A stretch of 64,000 bases of DNA from assembly GCF_963576545.1 (NCBI RefSeq), contig NC_083655.1:14122440-14186439 (forward strand), written 5' to 3'. Position 1 is the stretch's first letter. Every line of letters begins with the position of its first letter. Of the stretch, positions 1-8,790 are shown piece after piece. The DNA comes from Limanda limanda (lineage: Eukaryota > Chordata > Actinopteri > Pleuronectiformes > Pleuronectidae). The notes under the pieces are model-generated. The model saw nothing but the letters and a program-made list of their open reading frames with translations. It did not search any database and was not told the DNA's origin. Both the position numbers and the translations under genes were made by a program.

Positions 1-164
1 GCATGTTGCCGAGTCAGCTGACAGCGGGGTCGCTTTTCTTAAAGAAGGACGATAATGGGTAAAACAGTGTCACGTTTGATCATTTCTGATTGACCGTCTG
101 CCTGTCATGTATCCAAATATTTCATCTTTCTTCGTTGAAACCACAGACTGTAAACAAAAATGGA
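1..164. other. Left edge, nothing recognised
   Basis: No frame, repeat or RNA gene was recognised before the first repeat copy. Confidence 0.5.
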
Positions 165-520
165 CGACATGACAGCTCCCAAAAGTGAAGCCAAAGCCTC
201 TCGATGCCACCTGGTGGTTGGCTGCAGTGTCGTCCATAAACCCTGCCTCCTACATATGAGTGGATGGGACATGGACTGAGCTAAATTGTTAAAGTACGGG
301 TCACTTAAATTTTTCTCATGGGTTCTGTCATTTTAAGTAGTTCTTATCTCATTAATATTGATCTTTTTTTTACTTTGGTTCCGATTAGTCATTTGATGCA
401 CTGAAAACATGTCAACATTGACAGCTAAGACTGACATGTGATTGGTTGAGCACATTTAATGGTGAGAGAACACTATCACGGCACCATCCCCCAATCGCTA
501 CTTCACAGCTACAAATGCAT
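165..520 (+). repeat. Dispersed teleost repeat, copy 1 of 3
   Basis: Segments such as AAAAGTGAAGCCAAAGC, CACCTGGTGGTTGGCTGCAG, GTGGATGGGACATGGAC and CACGGCACCATCCCCCAATC recur in the same order near 8380-8790 and 41080-41430. No open frame is shared, so it looks like a non-coding interspersed repeat. The class is not determined. Confidence 0.7.
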
Positions 521-692
521 TTCATTTCTGGATCTTGAGAGGAAGTGGAGACATCTTGATCTACATTCTAAGATTGCAACATTCTTGTGTCCGTCAAAAT
601 TGAGGAACTCAAAAGGTCACTTGCTGTACAAACAAAGAGGATGCAGGTTTCTTCACTTTGCACATGCATATCTGAAAAGGAAATGCTCCATG
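521..692. other. Unassigned sequence next to the retrotransposon
   Basis: Several short frames overlap here (for example from 587). Removing the retrotransposon does not extend any of them: the codon after the target site becomes TAA. No protein family was recognised. Confidence 0.5.
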
Positions 693-697
693 CAAAG
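693..697. repeat. Target-site duplication, 3' LTR side
   Basis: CAAAG lies directly outside the 3' LTR and is repeated at 7631-7635 outside the other LTR. Five bases is a usual target-duplication length for Pao/BEL elements. Confidence 0.85.
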
Positions 698-1350
698 TAT
701 AACTCCCAAGTAGTTCACACGAGGCCAGAGGTCTTTGTTAGAAAACGGGGTTTTATTTCCAGGTCGAACCAACCCGTGAGAACTGGGTTTAGAGAGAAAA
801 ATAAATGAAAATAAATACAAATTCACAATATGCAAATGTCCGTTTTTACAGCAGCACAACAGGTGTTACATTACACCAAAAAACACTTCACACACACCTC
901 ACATACAGCCCGCAGCTCAATATTAACTTGCACATTTACAAACTTAACTTACATAAACATATTCACAACTTTACATAGTATGCAAATCACTATCACGCAC
1001 AACCATGCAATTGAAAGCAACACAATAAAATCGTTCACATTCTTCTTAGATATAAATAAATGATAAACATACCTCGTCCACTGCTTACTACTTGAGGGAA
1101 TCTTATCTTATTGCTTGTCCTTTATAGTTTTTTCTTCTTCTTCTTATGTGCTTTTACTTTTAACTTTAATTTATAGCTTATTGATTGTGCTGCTTCTTTC
1201 ACGCTGTTTGGCTAGGTACGTCGCTTAAAGGTGTGGTGTAAGAAACATATGACGGCGGCAATTAGTCTCGCCCCAGTGCCATTATAACCAGTAGGAACCA
1301 AAAACGGGAGGTTAACCAACTAAACAAACTGCCAATGTGCGGCAGTTACA
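698..1350 (-). repeat. 3' LTR of the Pao/BEL element
   Basis: This copy has the same length as 6978-7630. It differs at 699 (A instead of G, destroying the terminal TG/CA dinucleotide at the outer edge) and at 1267-1268 (CT instead of TC). The minus-strand AATAAA is at 752-757 and would direct 3' end formation of the element transcript. All other positions match by direct line comparison. Confidence 0.95.
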
Positions 1351-1366
1351 CTCCCACCAATCACCT
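1351..1366 (-). other. Polypurine-tract-like primer site for plus-strand synthesis
   Basis: On the minus strand the bases immediately before the 3' LTR read TTGGTGGGAG, a G-rich, nearly all-purine run in the position of the polypurine tract. The tract is short and interrupted by one T. The assignment rests mainly on position. Confidence 0.5.
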
Positions 1367-1450
1367 GTGATTACTTAAACATCTTAAGGACATATACTGC
1401 ATATAAAACATCAAATAAAGTAAATTTGGTCACTAATAAACAGAGTAGGC

Positions 1451-2518
1451 TTAAAACCCTGTGGTCTTCAGTCTGCTTCCAACAGTGACTGTTTTATGAA
1501 TGGGTCTCTCGAGGTGAACCGGCTTGGAGGTGCGCCTTCCCATTACATCCAGAGTTGAGTCGCCGATGAGCAGCTTGAGCTTCCTTACTCTCTCATCCTT
1601 CCCGGGATAGACTTCGATAATCTTAGCTAACTTCCACTGGTTTCTCGGCGTCAGCTCATCCTTTAGTAGAACGATGTCATCAACCTTCGCGTTTCTGCAG
1701 TCTTTGACCCACTTCTGTCTGTGCTGGAGATTTAAGAGGTACTCCTTCTTCCATCGTGACCAGAAGTTGTTGGCTAGGAGTTGAACCCGACGCCATCTCT
1801 TGCGGATGTAAATATCTTCCTTAACGAACTTTCCAGGAGGAGGGGATATAATCGTAGACTTCATGGTCAGTATGTGGTTCGGTGTCAAAGGCTCTGGACT
1901 AGATGAATCATTCAGGTTATCAGTAGTCAGAGGTCGACTATTCACGATCGCCATGACTTCGTATAAGAATGTTCGTAGAGAGGAACAGTCAAGTTGTTTG
2001 GCTGACTGTTCTAGAATAGACGTCAAAACACTCCTGATGGTGCGGATTTGTCTTTCCCAGACACCACCCATGTGACTTGAAGCTGGGGTGTTCATGATGA
2101 ACTCACATCCCAGTTCCTTGAGCTCCTCTTGATCCATCTCTCTCAATGCCTCATCAAACTCACGCCTTGCACCAGCGAAGTTTGTCCCTCTATCACATCT
2201 TATCTGCCGTACCATTCCCCGAATAGCGATGAAGGAGCGCAGAGCGTTAATGAAGGCATCGGTGGTCATGCTATCAAGCATCTCTATGTGTACTGCTCTA
2301 GAACACATGCAGGTAAGTAATAGCCCGTAACGCTTTAGCTCTTTCCTTCCTTCTTTGATGTGGAATGGTCCAAAGCAGTCCATCCCGCAGTAAGTGAACG
2401 GAGGAGTAGTGTCCATCCTATCTTCCGGGAGGTCTGCCATCTTTTGTTGTTCAGTGCCTCTTCTGAACTTCCTGCACTTAGTGCACTTGTAAATATGGGA
2501 TGACACTGTCTTGCTGCA
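1451..2518 (-). pseudogene. Integrase catalytic core and C-terminal segment
   Basis: This is the same frame as the zinc-binding segment, open after the TGA at 2519 to a natural-looking TAA at 1451-1453, about 100 bp before the 3' LTR. Numbering from codon 2506, CTKC is followed by the DDE core: Asp43 in MDCFGPF, Asp105 in RCDRGTNF and Glu151 in HMGGVWERQIR. The Asp-Glu spacing is long, as in Pao/BEL integrases. PRNQWKLAKIIEVYPG belongs to the C-terminal domain typical of this group (DUF5641-like). The enzyme would insert element cDNA into host DNA. The catalytic triad is intact here, but the segment lacks its own start. Confidence 0.88.
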
Positions 2519-2887
2519 TCAAAGGATCCATATGCCATTCGAGCGGAGCTCGTTCATAGTCATTCCTTGGCCCTGATGGTGCACTCTCTCGTGATAGTGC
2601 TTGACCAACAATGCTGACACATGACTGTCCTTTGTAAGAACTGCTGGATGCTTCACATGTGGATGTAGGGCAGCATGAGTTAAGCGGCCTCCCACTCTGA
2701 TGATTCCTTTGTTATCCAGGAATGGACTTAGCTTGTTCAACTTGGACTTGCGACCTATCTCCTTGTGATGCTGGAGGCACTGGACTTCTTGAGATAGGGT
2801 TGCATGTTGAACCATCTTGATTATGGTCATCTCTGCTTCTCTTCTTTCCTCTAGACTGCTGCTTTGCACGGCGCTGGAGCCTGGCAA
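2519..2887 (-). pseudogene. Integrase N-terminal zinc-binding segment
   Basis: This segment lies in a different frame from the RT/RNase H segment, linked to it by a frameshift near 2855-2870. It shows GIIRVGGRL and the conserved HPAVLTKDSHV...HYHERVHHQG stretch, which carries the two histidines of the HHCC integrase zinc finger. It stops at a TGA (2519-2521). The paired cysteines (CTKC) lie just beyond the stop in the same frame. No ATG begins the segment, so it is not an independent gene. Confidence 0.8.
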
Positions 2888-4598
2888 TAGCTTTTACCAC
2901 TCTTAACCAGTATGAGAACTTGTGTAGGCGATCTAAAAGCGACCTCACCTCCTTTGCCTGAGTATCATGAACCTGGGCCTTCTTGAGCTCTGGGTCACTA
3001 ATTGAGATATCTCCCACCTTTACATCTCCACTTGGTAGCTTTTTCTGCCACAGAAAGGCTGGGTCTGTGAACCAGTTAGAGGCTACAAGCTGTTCTGCCG
3101 TGAGACCTCTTGAGGCGTGATCTGCTGGGTTCTCCTCAGTAGTCACATACCTCCACTGCGCTGACTCTGTGCTTCGCTTGATGCGTTCTACACGGTTTGC
3201 TACGAACACATGAAATCTTCTGGCTTCATTACTGATGTATCCAAGTACAACCATAGAATCAGTCCAAAATACTTCTTGTAGGCATTCTACTTCGAGCTCT
3301 TTCTTGAGCAGGTCACTGATGCGGACAGCTACCACTGCTGCTGACAGCTCTAGTCTTGGTATGGTCGTGACCTTAGAAGGGGTGACTCTTGACTTTCCCA
3401 TGACTGAGGTACAGTGGACTTCACCTGATGTACTGACCGCTCTGAGGTATGAGCACTCTCCGTAGCCTGACACACTGGCGTCCGAAAAATGGTGGAGCTC
3501 ATAGTGCTGGACGTTGAAGCTTGGTGGAGTGTAGCATCTCTGGATCTTCACACCAGCCAGGTTTTTCAGGTCTTTGAGCCAATATTCCCACAAGGGTCGA
3601 AGGTCATCAGGCAAGGGGTCATCCCAACTGAGCTTGTCACGACACATCTGCTGCAGTATCTGCTTTCCAACCAGGATGAAGGGTGCCACGAACCCAAGCG
3701 GGTCATATACTGAGGCAACCGTGGACAAGACTCCTCTTCGGGTAAATGGATTTTCTTTGACAAGCACTCTGAACTGGAACTGGTCAGAAGACACGCACCA
3801 CTGAACACCGAGTGCTCTATCCATGTGTTGCTCTCCGAGTGCCATGTCCAAGTCCTTGGCAACTTTAGCACATTCCTCCTTAGGGATTGTGGCTAGGACT
3901 TCCTTGCTGGTAGAGATGAACTTATGCAGCCGGAGTTTGCCTGTGCTACATAGTTCTCTTGCCTCTTTCACTAGTTGGATCGCTTGCCTTTCAGATGTTA
4001 CACTTGCCAACCCATCATCAACATAGAAATTATTCTGGATGAAGCGGATGGTGTCTTCACTGAAGCGTCCACGTCCTTCAGCAGCGAGGTGTTTGAGTCC
4101 AAAGTTGGCGCAGCCAGGTGAGGAGGCTGCACCAAACAGGTAGACTTTCATCCGGTAGATGGAGGGTTCTGCTTCGAGATTTCCATTCTCCCACCATAGG
4201 AAACGTAGGTAATCTTGATCTTCTGCATTCACCTGGAACTGGTGAAACATGCGCTCAATATCGCACATGATTGCCACAGGACCTCGACGAAACCGACAGA
4301 GGACTCCGATCAAGGTGTTTGTCAACTCTGGGCCTGTCAGGAGATGATCATTCAGGCATGTCTCTTTAAATCTTGCAGAGCAGTCAAAGACGACTCGAAT
4401 TTTCCCAGGCTTTTGCGGATGATACACCCCGTGGTGGGGAATGTACCATGCTGGGGCTTTGCTGATATCTTCTTGTGGGACCTTTTCTGCATCTCCACGG
4501 GTTATGGTCTCGTCCATGAAGGTCTTGTAGTCTTGGTAGTACTGCTTGTTTCTCTTCAGCTTCCTTTCTAGGCATCTGAGACGGTGGATAGCACATAT
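2712..4598 (-). pseudogene. Reverse transcriptase and RNase H segment of the Pao/BEL polyprotein
   Basis: This is the continuation, in the same frame, of the Gag/protease segment beyond the TAG at 4599. The first in-frame ATG is at 4517, and numbering starts there. Reverse transcriptase shows the fingers motif GKIRVVFDCSA (38-48), the first catalytic Asp in CDIERMF (Asp86) and the palm motif FYVDDG (YVDD at 165-168). RNase H follows with the acidic set FSDAS (Asp346), PRLELSA (Glu390), WTDSMVV (Asp420) and NPADHASRG (Asp466). These would copy element RNA into DNA in cytoplasmic particles. All catalytic residues are kept. The frame runs into basic out-of-frame sequence after about residue 550 and ends at a TAA (2712-2714), because an indel near 2855-2870 shifts the integrase into another frame. 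Confidence 0.9.
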
Positions 4599-6788
4599 CT
4601 AGTTATCTGGTAAGTTAGGTCTGTCTTTCTTGAATGGCAGTGGCATTTCGTAATGACCATCCTCCTTGAGCCTGATGCCCTTTTCCATCCTTGACAGGAA
4701 TCTGAGGTCTTCTTGAGATATGTTGCCGTCCTCTGAAGCTTTTTCCACAAAGTCAGATTCCAGCACCTTGATGACAGCTGAAGGCGAGACAACTTCCTGG
4801 ATTTGTGTTCTACAGACGTAGTGCACTTCGCTTGTGAGGTTTGAAAAGGATGGATTACCTGGTATCACTTGCTTAACGATGACCTGGTGACTCACTCCAA
4901 TCGCGTCTCCATAGTCGAGTGATTGGTTGCCGTAGCCAACTACACTCCAGCCCAAGTCAGTTCTCAGTGCAAAGGGCTGATTTTCTTCCCCAGAAACCAC
5001 TTGTCTTGGGACGAGTGCTTGAGTACAGTTGTAGCCAATTAGCAAGCCTACGTCGCAGCTTTGGTGCGGAGCTATCTCATCTGCGATGTGTTCGAGATGT
5101 GGCCATGCTTTCGCCGTCTCTGGTGTGGGAATATGATCTCTGTTTGCAGGTATGAATTCTCTTGTATAGGTCACTGGCAGGGGAATTATCTTGTCCGAAT
5201 GCATTCCTCTTACTTGCAGACCAGTCAGTTTCCTACAGGACACAACAGTGTTTCTTGAAGCCATTGTTGAGAGTTTTAGCTGAACTGGTTCGTTCTTCGC
5301 ATGTAGAGCCTTTGCAGTGTCGTCCAGGAGAAAGGTTGTGTCACTCTGTGTATCAAGAAGTGCATACACAAGAACTTCACGATCAGGCTCACTTGAGGCC
5401 GACACCCACACTGGGATGATGGTGGATGTATGAGTGCCTTTGACATGCTGGAGGACTCTGTTGGATGTTGCTTCAAGTGAGGTTCTTGTTGCCCTATCCT
5501 GTGACCGTTCAATTTTGCGTCCATTTGACATGTCTCTTGCTGCATCAGGCATTGTTGACCTCCTTCCTTCCTTGGTGCGATTATCGTGGAGGCAAGTCGG
5601 GTGTTTTTTCTCACACGTTTTGCAGATCATTCTGTTTTCGCAGTCCTTTGAGCGGTGGCCAGACTTCAGACAGCCAAAGCACAACTTATTTTCTTGCACA
5701 AACTTGACCCGGTCAGAGACGGTTTCATCTTTGAATTTATAACACTGGTGAAGACTGTGCCCTGTCCTTTCACAGAACACACAGCTTGTGGCGGCAGCCT
5801 TTTCGTCTGAATTTGTCGCCAATACCTTTGCTCCAGGACCTCTGTTCCTTGGATCCTTGCTCTTCTCACATTCAACTGGTTTTAGAGCGTGGAGGGATGA
5901 TATCGGGTTGCAAGCGATTTTTGCTTCACGTGTAACGAACATGACAAACTGACTGAAGCTTGGGTACCTGCGACTATGTTCTTCCTCTTCCATAACCTTC
6001 CTATTCCATCTTGAGCTCAGCCAGTCTGGAAGTTTAGCAAGCATTTTCTGATTTTCATTGCAGTCATTGAGTATCTCAAGACCCTCAATCTGAGACATGG
6101 CGGCTTCACAGCCACGGAGGAAGTCAGCAAGTTCTCGGAGTTCTGAGCTTCCTTTGGAGCTTATCTTGGGCCATGAATCAAGCTTGTCTCTGAGGGCTTT
6201 GGCTATGAGGAATGGATTGCCATATCTCTCTTCTAAGATGGTCCACGCTGCGCAATAGGCGGACTCTGTGCCTAGAAGGAAATTACTCTCTATGGCCCTT
6301 TTTGCAACTCCACCCACATACCTTCGCAAGTAATATATCTTCTCGTCACCTGGTATGTTTTTCCGGTCAATAAGTGTCTTAAATGAAACCTTCCAGTCGT
6401 TGAATCTGATTGGATTGCCGTTGAACATTGATGGTTCAGGTATGGGAAGACGACTCGCGCTGATGGAGTCTGCAAACACTTTCACGAGGGCTGCAGTGGT
6501 ATCTTCTTTGTTCAGAAGTGGCATAGCTTGTGGTTGAGGGTGATGCTTTGACAGGTTACGTTCCTGTTTGACCTCCTTCCTTTCCTCCTTCAAGGGGACA
6601 TGTTGATGGAGCAGCGGTTCCACTTCTTCATCTGAGCCTTCATTCTGCTCATATACTTGCAGTCGGGCCTTGGCAGCCTTTAGATTCTTTAATGTATCCA
6701 TTCGCTCTATTTGCCTGCGCTTGGCCTCTAGAACCCTCTTCCTTTCTGATTCTTCGGCTTCAAGAACCCTCTTCTGGGGGCTGTTACT
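4599..6788 (-). pseudogene. Gag core, zinc knuckles and aspartic protease segment of the Pao/BEL polyprotein
   Basis: The frame is open from just after the TGA at 6789 to a TAG at 4599-4601. The first ATG is at 6701 and gives 700 residues. Counting from it, residues about 85-270 form the retroelement Gag domain typical of Pao/BEL (DUF1759 type). Zinc knuckles follow at about 307-320 (CVFC...H...C), 341-354 (CFGC...H...C) and 360-372 (CKTC...H...CLH), which would package RNA. A retropepsin-like aspartic protease (DUF1758 type) has LLDTQSD with catalytic Asp450 and a later GLLIGYN stretch at about 552-558. Residues upstream of the ATG are charged and coiled-coil-like (RKR and EAEE repeats). The TAG cuts the frame before the RT domain, where the polyprotein should continue in the same frame. 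Confidence 0.85.
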
Positions 6789-6808
6789 TCAAGGTGTTGA
6801 AGTAACAG
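6781..6808 (-). other. Perfect 12-bp hairpin spanning the in-frame TGA in the gag leader
   Basis: The arms CTGTTACTTCAA (6781-6792) and TTGAAGTAACAG (6797-6808) are exact inverted complements around a 4-base spacer. The TGA at 6789-6791 lies in the 3' arm when read as the element's RNA. The function is unknown. It could be an accident of local duplication-inversion or a translational control structure. Confidence 0.7.
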
Positions 6809-6956
6809 CTTCTGTGCAGTGCTGCTTCATGTCATCATCACTGACACGTTCTTCGTCACTCTCAGGGGCTAGCTCAAACTCTGAAATTTTACTTGGGTTA
6901 ACACGCGGCATGGAGATGGCCGCTGCTGTCTGGTTGCGTCTTCCTCGGCTACTCAT
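6789..6956 (-). pseudogene. Gag N-terminal fragment of the Pao/BEL element
   Basis: An ATG 21 nt inside the LTR opens a 55-residue frame ending at a TGA at 6789-6791. The peptide starts basic (SSRGRRN) and becomes acidic (PESDEER, SDDD). It has no recognisable domain. The frame is the same as the 700-residue Gag/protease segment downstream, with no stop between the TGA and that segment. The peptide is therefore either the true N-terminus cut off by a nonsense codon, or a leader peptide with Gag starting at the in-frame ATG at 6701. The stop lies in the 3' arm of a perfect hairpin (see separate entry). Confidence 0.6.
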
Positions 6957-6977
6957 GCAGAGCAGTCGAGTTCTCAC
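6957..6977 (-). other. 21-nt leader between 5' LTR and Gag start (expected primer-binding region)
   Basis: Only 21 bases separate the LTR from the first ATG of the frame, and they begin GTGAGAACTC on the minus strand. A tRNA 3'-CCA primer would need TGG at or very near the LTR edge. None is present in these 21 bases. Priming may use an internal tRNA segment or an unrecognised site. Confidence 0.5.
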
Positions 6978-7630
6978 TGTAACTCCCAAGTAGTTCACAC
7001 GAGGCCAGAGGTCTTTGTTAGAAAACGGGGTTTTATTTCCAGGTCGAACCAACCCGTGAGAACTGGGTTTAGAGAGAAAAATAAATGAAAATAAATACAA
7101 ATTCACAATATGCAAATGTCCGTTTTTACAGCAGCACAACAGGTGTTACATTACACCAAAAAACACTTCACACACACCTCACATACAGCCCGCAGCTCAA
7201 TATTAACTTGCACATTTACAAACTTAACTTACATAAACATATTCACAACTTTACATAGTATGCAAATCACTATCACGCACAACCATGCAATTGAAAGCAA
7301 CACAATAAAATCGTTCACATTCTTCTTAGATATAAATAAATGATAAACATACCTCGTCCACTGCTTACTACTTGAGGGAATCTTATCTTATTGCTTGTCC
7401 TTTATAGTTTTTTCTTCTTCTTCTTATGTGCTTTTACTTTTAACTTTAATTTATAGCTTATTGATTGTGCTGCTTCTTTCACGCTGTTTGGCTAGGTACG
7501 TCGCTTAAAGGTGTGGTGTAAGAAACATATGACGGCGGCAATTAGTTCCGCCCCAGTGCCATTATAACCAGTAGGAACCAAAAACGGGAGGTTAACCAAC
7601 TAAACAAACTGCCAATGTGCGGCAGTTACA
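6978..7630 (-). repeat. 5' LTR of the Pao/BEL element
   Basis: The element reads on the minus strand, so this is the upstream LTR. It begins TGTAAC and ends GTTACA, a 6-bp inverted terminal repeat with TG...CA ends. On the minus strand a TATA-like CTATAAAG lies at 7400-7407 and an AATAAA polyadenylation signal at 7032-7037, consistent with a long U3, R and short U5. A splice-donor-like GAG/GTATGT lies near 7350. It matches 698-1350 at offset 6280 except at three bases. Confidence 0.95.
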
Positions 7631-7635
7631 CAAAG
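7631..7635. repeat. Target-site duplication, 5' LTR side
   Basis: CAAAG directly follows the LTR end and is the partner of 693-697. Removing one copy and the element rejoins the pre-insertion site. Confidence 0.85.
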
Positions 7636-8179
7636 TAACGGACACAATCACTGAAGACTTTCTTCATCTCTTCCACCAAGAATACACACCCAGACATACC
7701 AACCATTTGTTTCCAGTGAACAAACAATGGGAGTGTGCAACAGACAAAAACATGCACACTCATTCATCTCTGCCACAAACACACACCTCTCACACTTACA
7801 CCACACACAACCGCATCACACATATCCCAAAAGAGGCTTTTATGACAGGGTGACATGAAGTCGACTGGATGAATAGTTTGATAGCCCCGGGCGAGTAGGG
7901 GGATAGGATAGGCCATAAATAGGATTGAAGTTTAAATGGAATAATGCAGCCTGAAAAAGAGCTAGGGCCCAGGAGTGGGGGCAAACCCAGAGGTAACGTA
8001 GGGGTGACAAGTTCGCCTGAAGAGCGACTGAATCAATGAGGAGACTCTTTTTTTTTTTTTGGCAGCATGGAAGCGAGCAGACAGAGGTGTTGGAGACAAA
8101 GTTAGAATATCATGAAGTGGCACAGTGAGCGGTGCAGATGAGGAAAACCTGGAAGTCTTAGGAAGCAGCATTTCCAGGT
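7636..8179. other. Gene-free flank of the retrotransposon
   Basis: This stretch holds a CA-rich, imperfect repeat (about 7680-7830) and a poly(T) run at about 8050. Short frames here are low-complexity. No gene was seen. Confidence 0.5.
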
Positions 8180-8340
8180 TGTGCGGATCGCAGTGGTTGA
8201 GAAATGATGAGTGGACTAATGAGAGGACAGCCTGGTGTTCGAGTACGGGTTCGATCCCACCAGGTCGTTAAGGACAGAGCACTGCCTTTGTTGCAAGTCA
8301 TTAGACAACCTTGAAGCTGATGGCACAATGAGGCAGAAGA
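8180..8340 (+). repeat. tRNA-headed SINE-like fragment
   Basis: A box-like TCGCAGTGGTTGAG at about 8187-8200 and a near-perfect polymerase III B box GGGTTCGATCCC at 8247-8258 have tRNA-like spacing. They are followed by non-tRNA sequence containing CAGAGCACTGCCTTTG. No cloverleaf closes, so it is a tRNA-derived repeat, not a tRNA gene. Confidence 0.55.
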
Positions 8341-8379
8341 TTAATGTCCAGCAGTTTCCAACCAGGAGGATGTTAGTGT

Positions 8380-8790
8380 AACGTTTGCAGCCGTTACGGA
8401 TGATGGGACTGCTCCCACCTGGTGGCAGGCGGCAGTATAGGTCATAAATCCCACCTCCGTCATGTTAGCTGATGGGACATTCACCAAACTAGTCAAATAA
8501 AAAAAATCCAATGATGGTTCCTGCCATTTTAGGTAGTTCTTATCACACTGGTATGTTAAAGTGTTCATGTTTTCCAGTAGGTTTTTTTTCAATTACTTCA
8601 TTGATTCTTCAAAAACACCATGAAATGTCAACGTCACTTTTATCTAAGGTTATATTTCAACAAATCTTATACAATTCTACCGTGAAATCTTTCTCTTTGG
8701 GAGTGGGAGTTGGGATGAGCTTCAAACTGGAGCAGACATCCACAGCACCATCCCCCAAATGCTATTACATTCCCACCCAATCACCATATA
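8380..8790 (+). repeat. Dispersed teleost repeat, copy 2 of 3
   Basis: It shares CACCTGGTGGCAGGCGGCAG, GGTCATAAATCCCACCTCC, TGATGGGACATTCACCAAAC and CACAGCACCATCCCCCAAAT in order with the copies at 165-520 and 41080-41430. It directly follows the SINE-like fragment. Confidence 0.7.

Larger units (their letters stand above)
698..7630 (-). mobile_element. Full-length Pao/BEL-type LTR retrotransposon, defective copy
   Basis: Two 653-bp direct repeats (698-1350 and 6978-7630) enclose about 5.6 kb whose minus strand encodes, in order, a Gag region with zinc knuckles, a retropepsin-like protease, reverse transcriptase with YVDD, RNase H, an HHCC-type zinc finger and a DDE integrase. Protease-RT-RNaseH-integrase order with the DTQ protease motif and this Gag type is characteristic of Pao/BEL elements. 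CAAAG flanks both ends (693-697 and 7631-7635), matching the usual short target duplication. The LTRs differ at three positions, so insertion is recent. The coding frame has stops at 6789-6791, 4599-4601 and 2519-2521 and a frameshift near 2855-2870, so this copy cannot make an intact polyprotein by ordinary translation. No env-like frame is visible between integrase and the 3' LTR. The subfamily is not assigned. Confidence 0.95.

Noticed and set aside
587..808. Plus-strand frame running into the 3' LTR
   Set aside because: It is extended by LTR sequence. At the reconstructed empty site the next codon is TAA, and no family was recognised.
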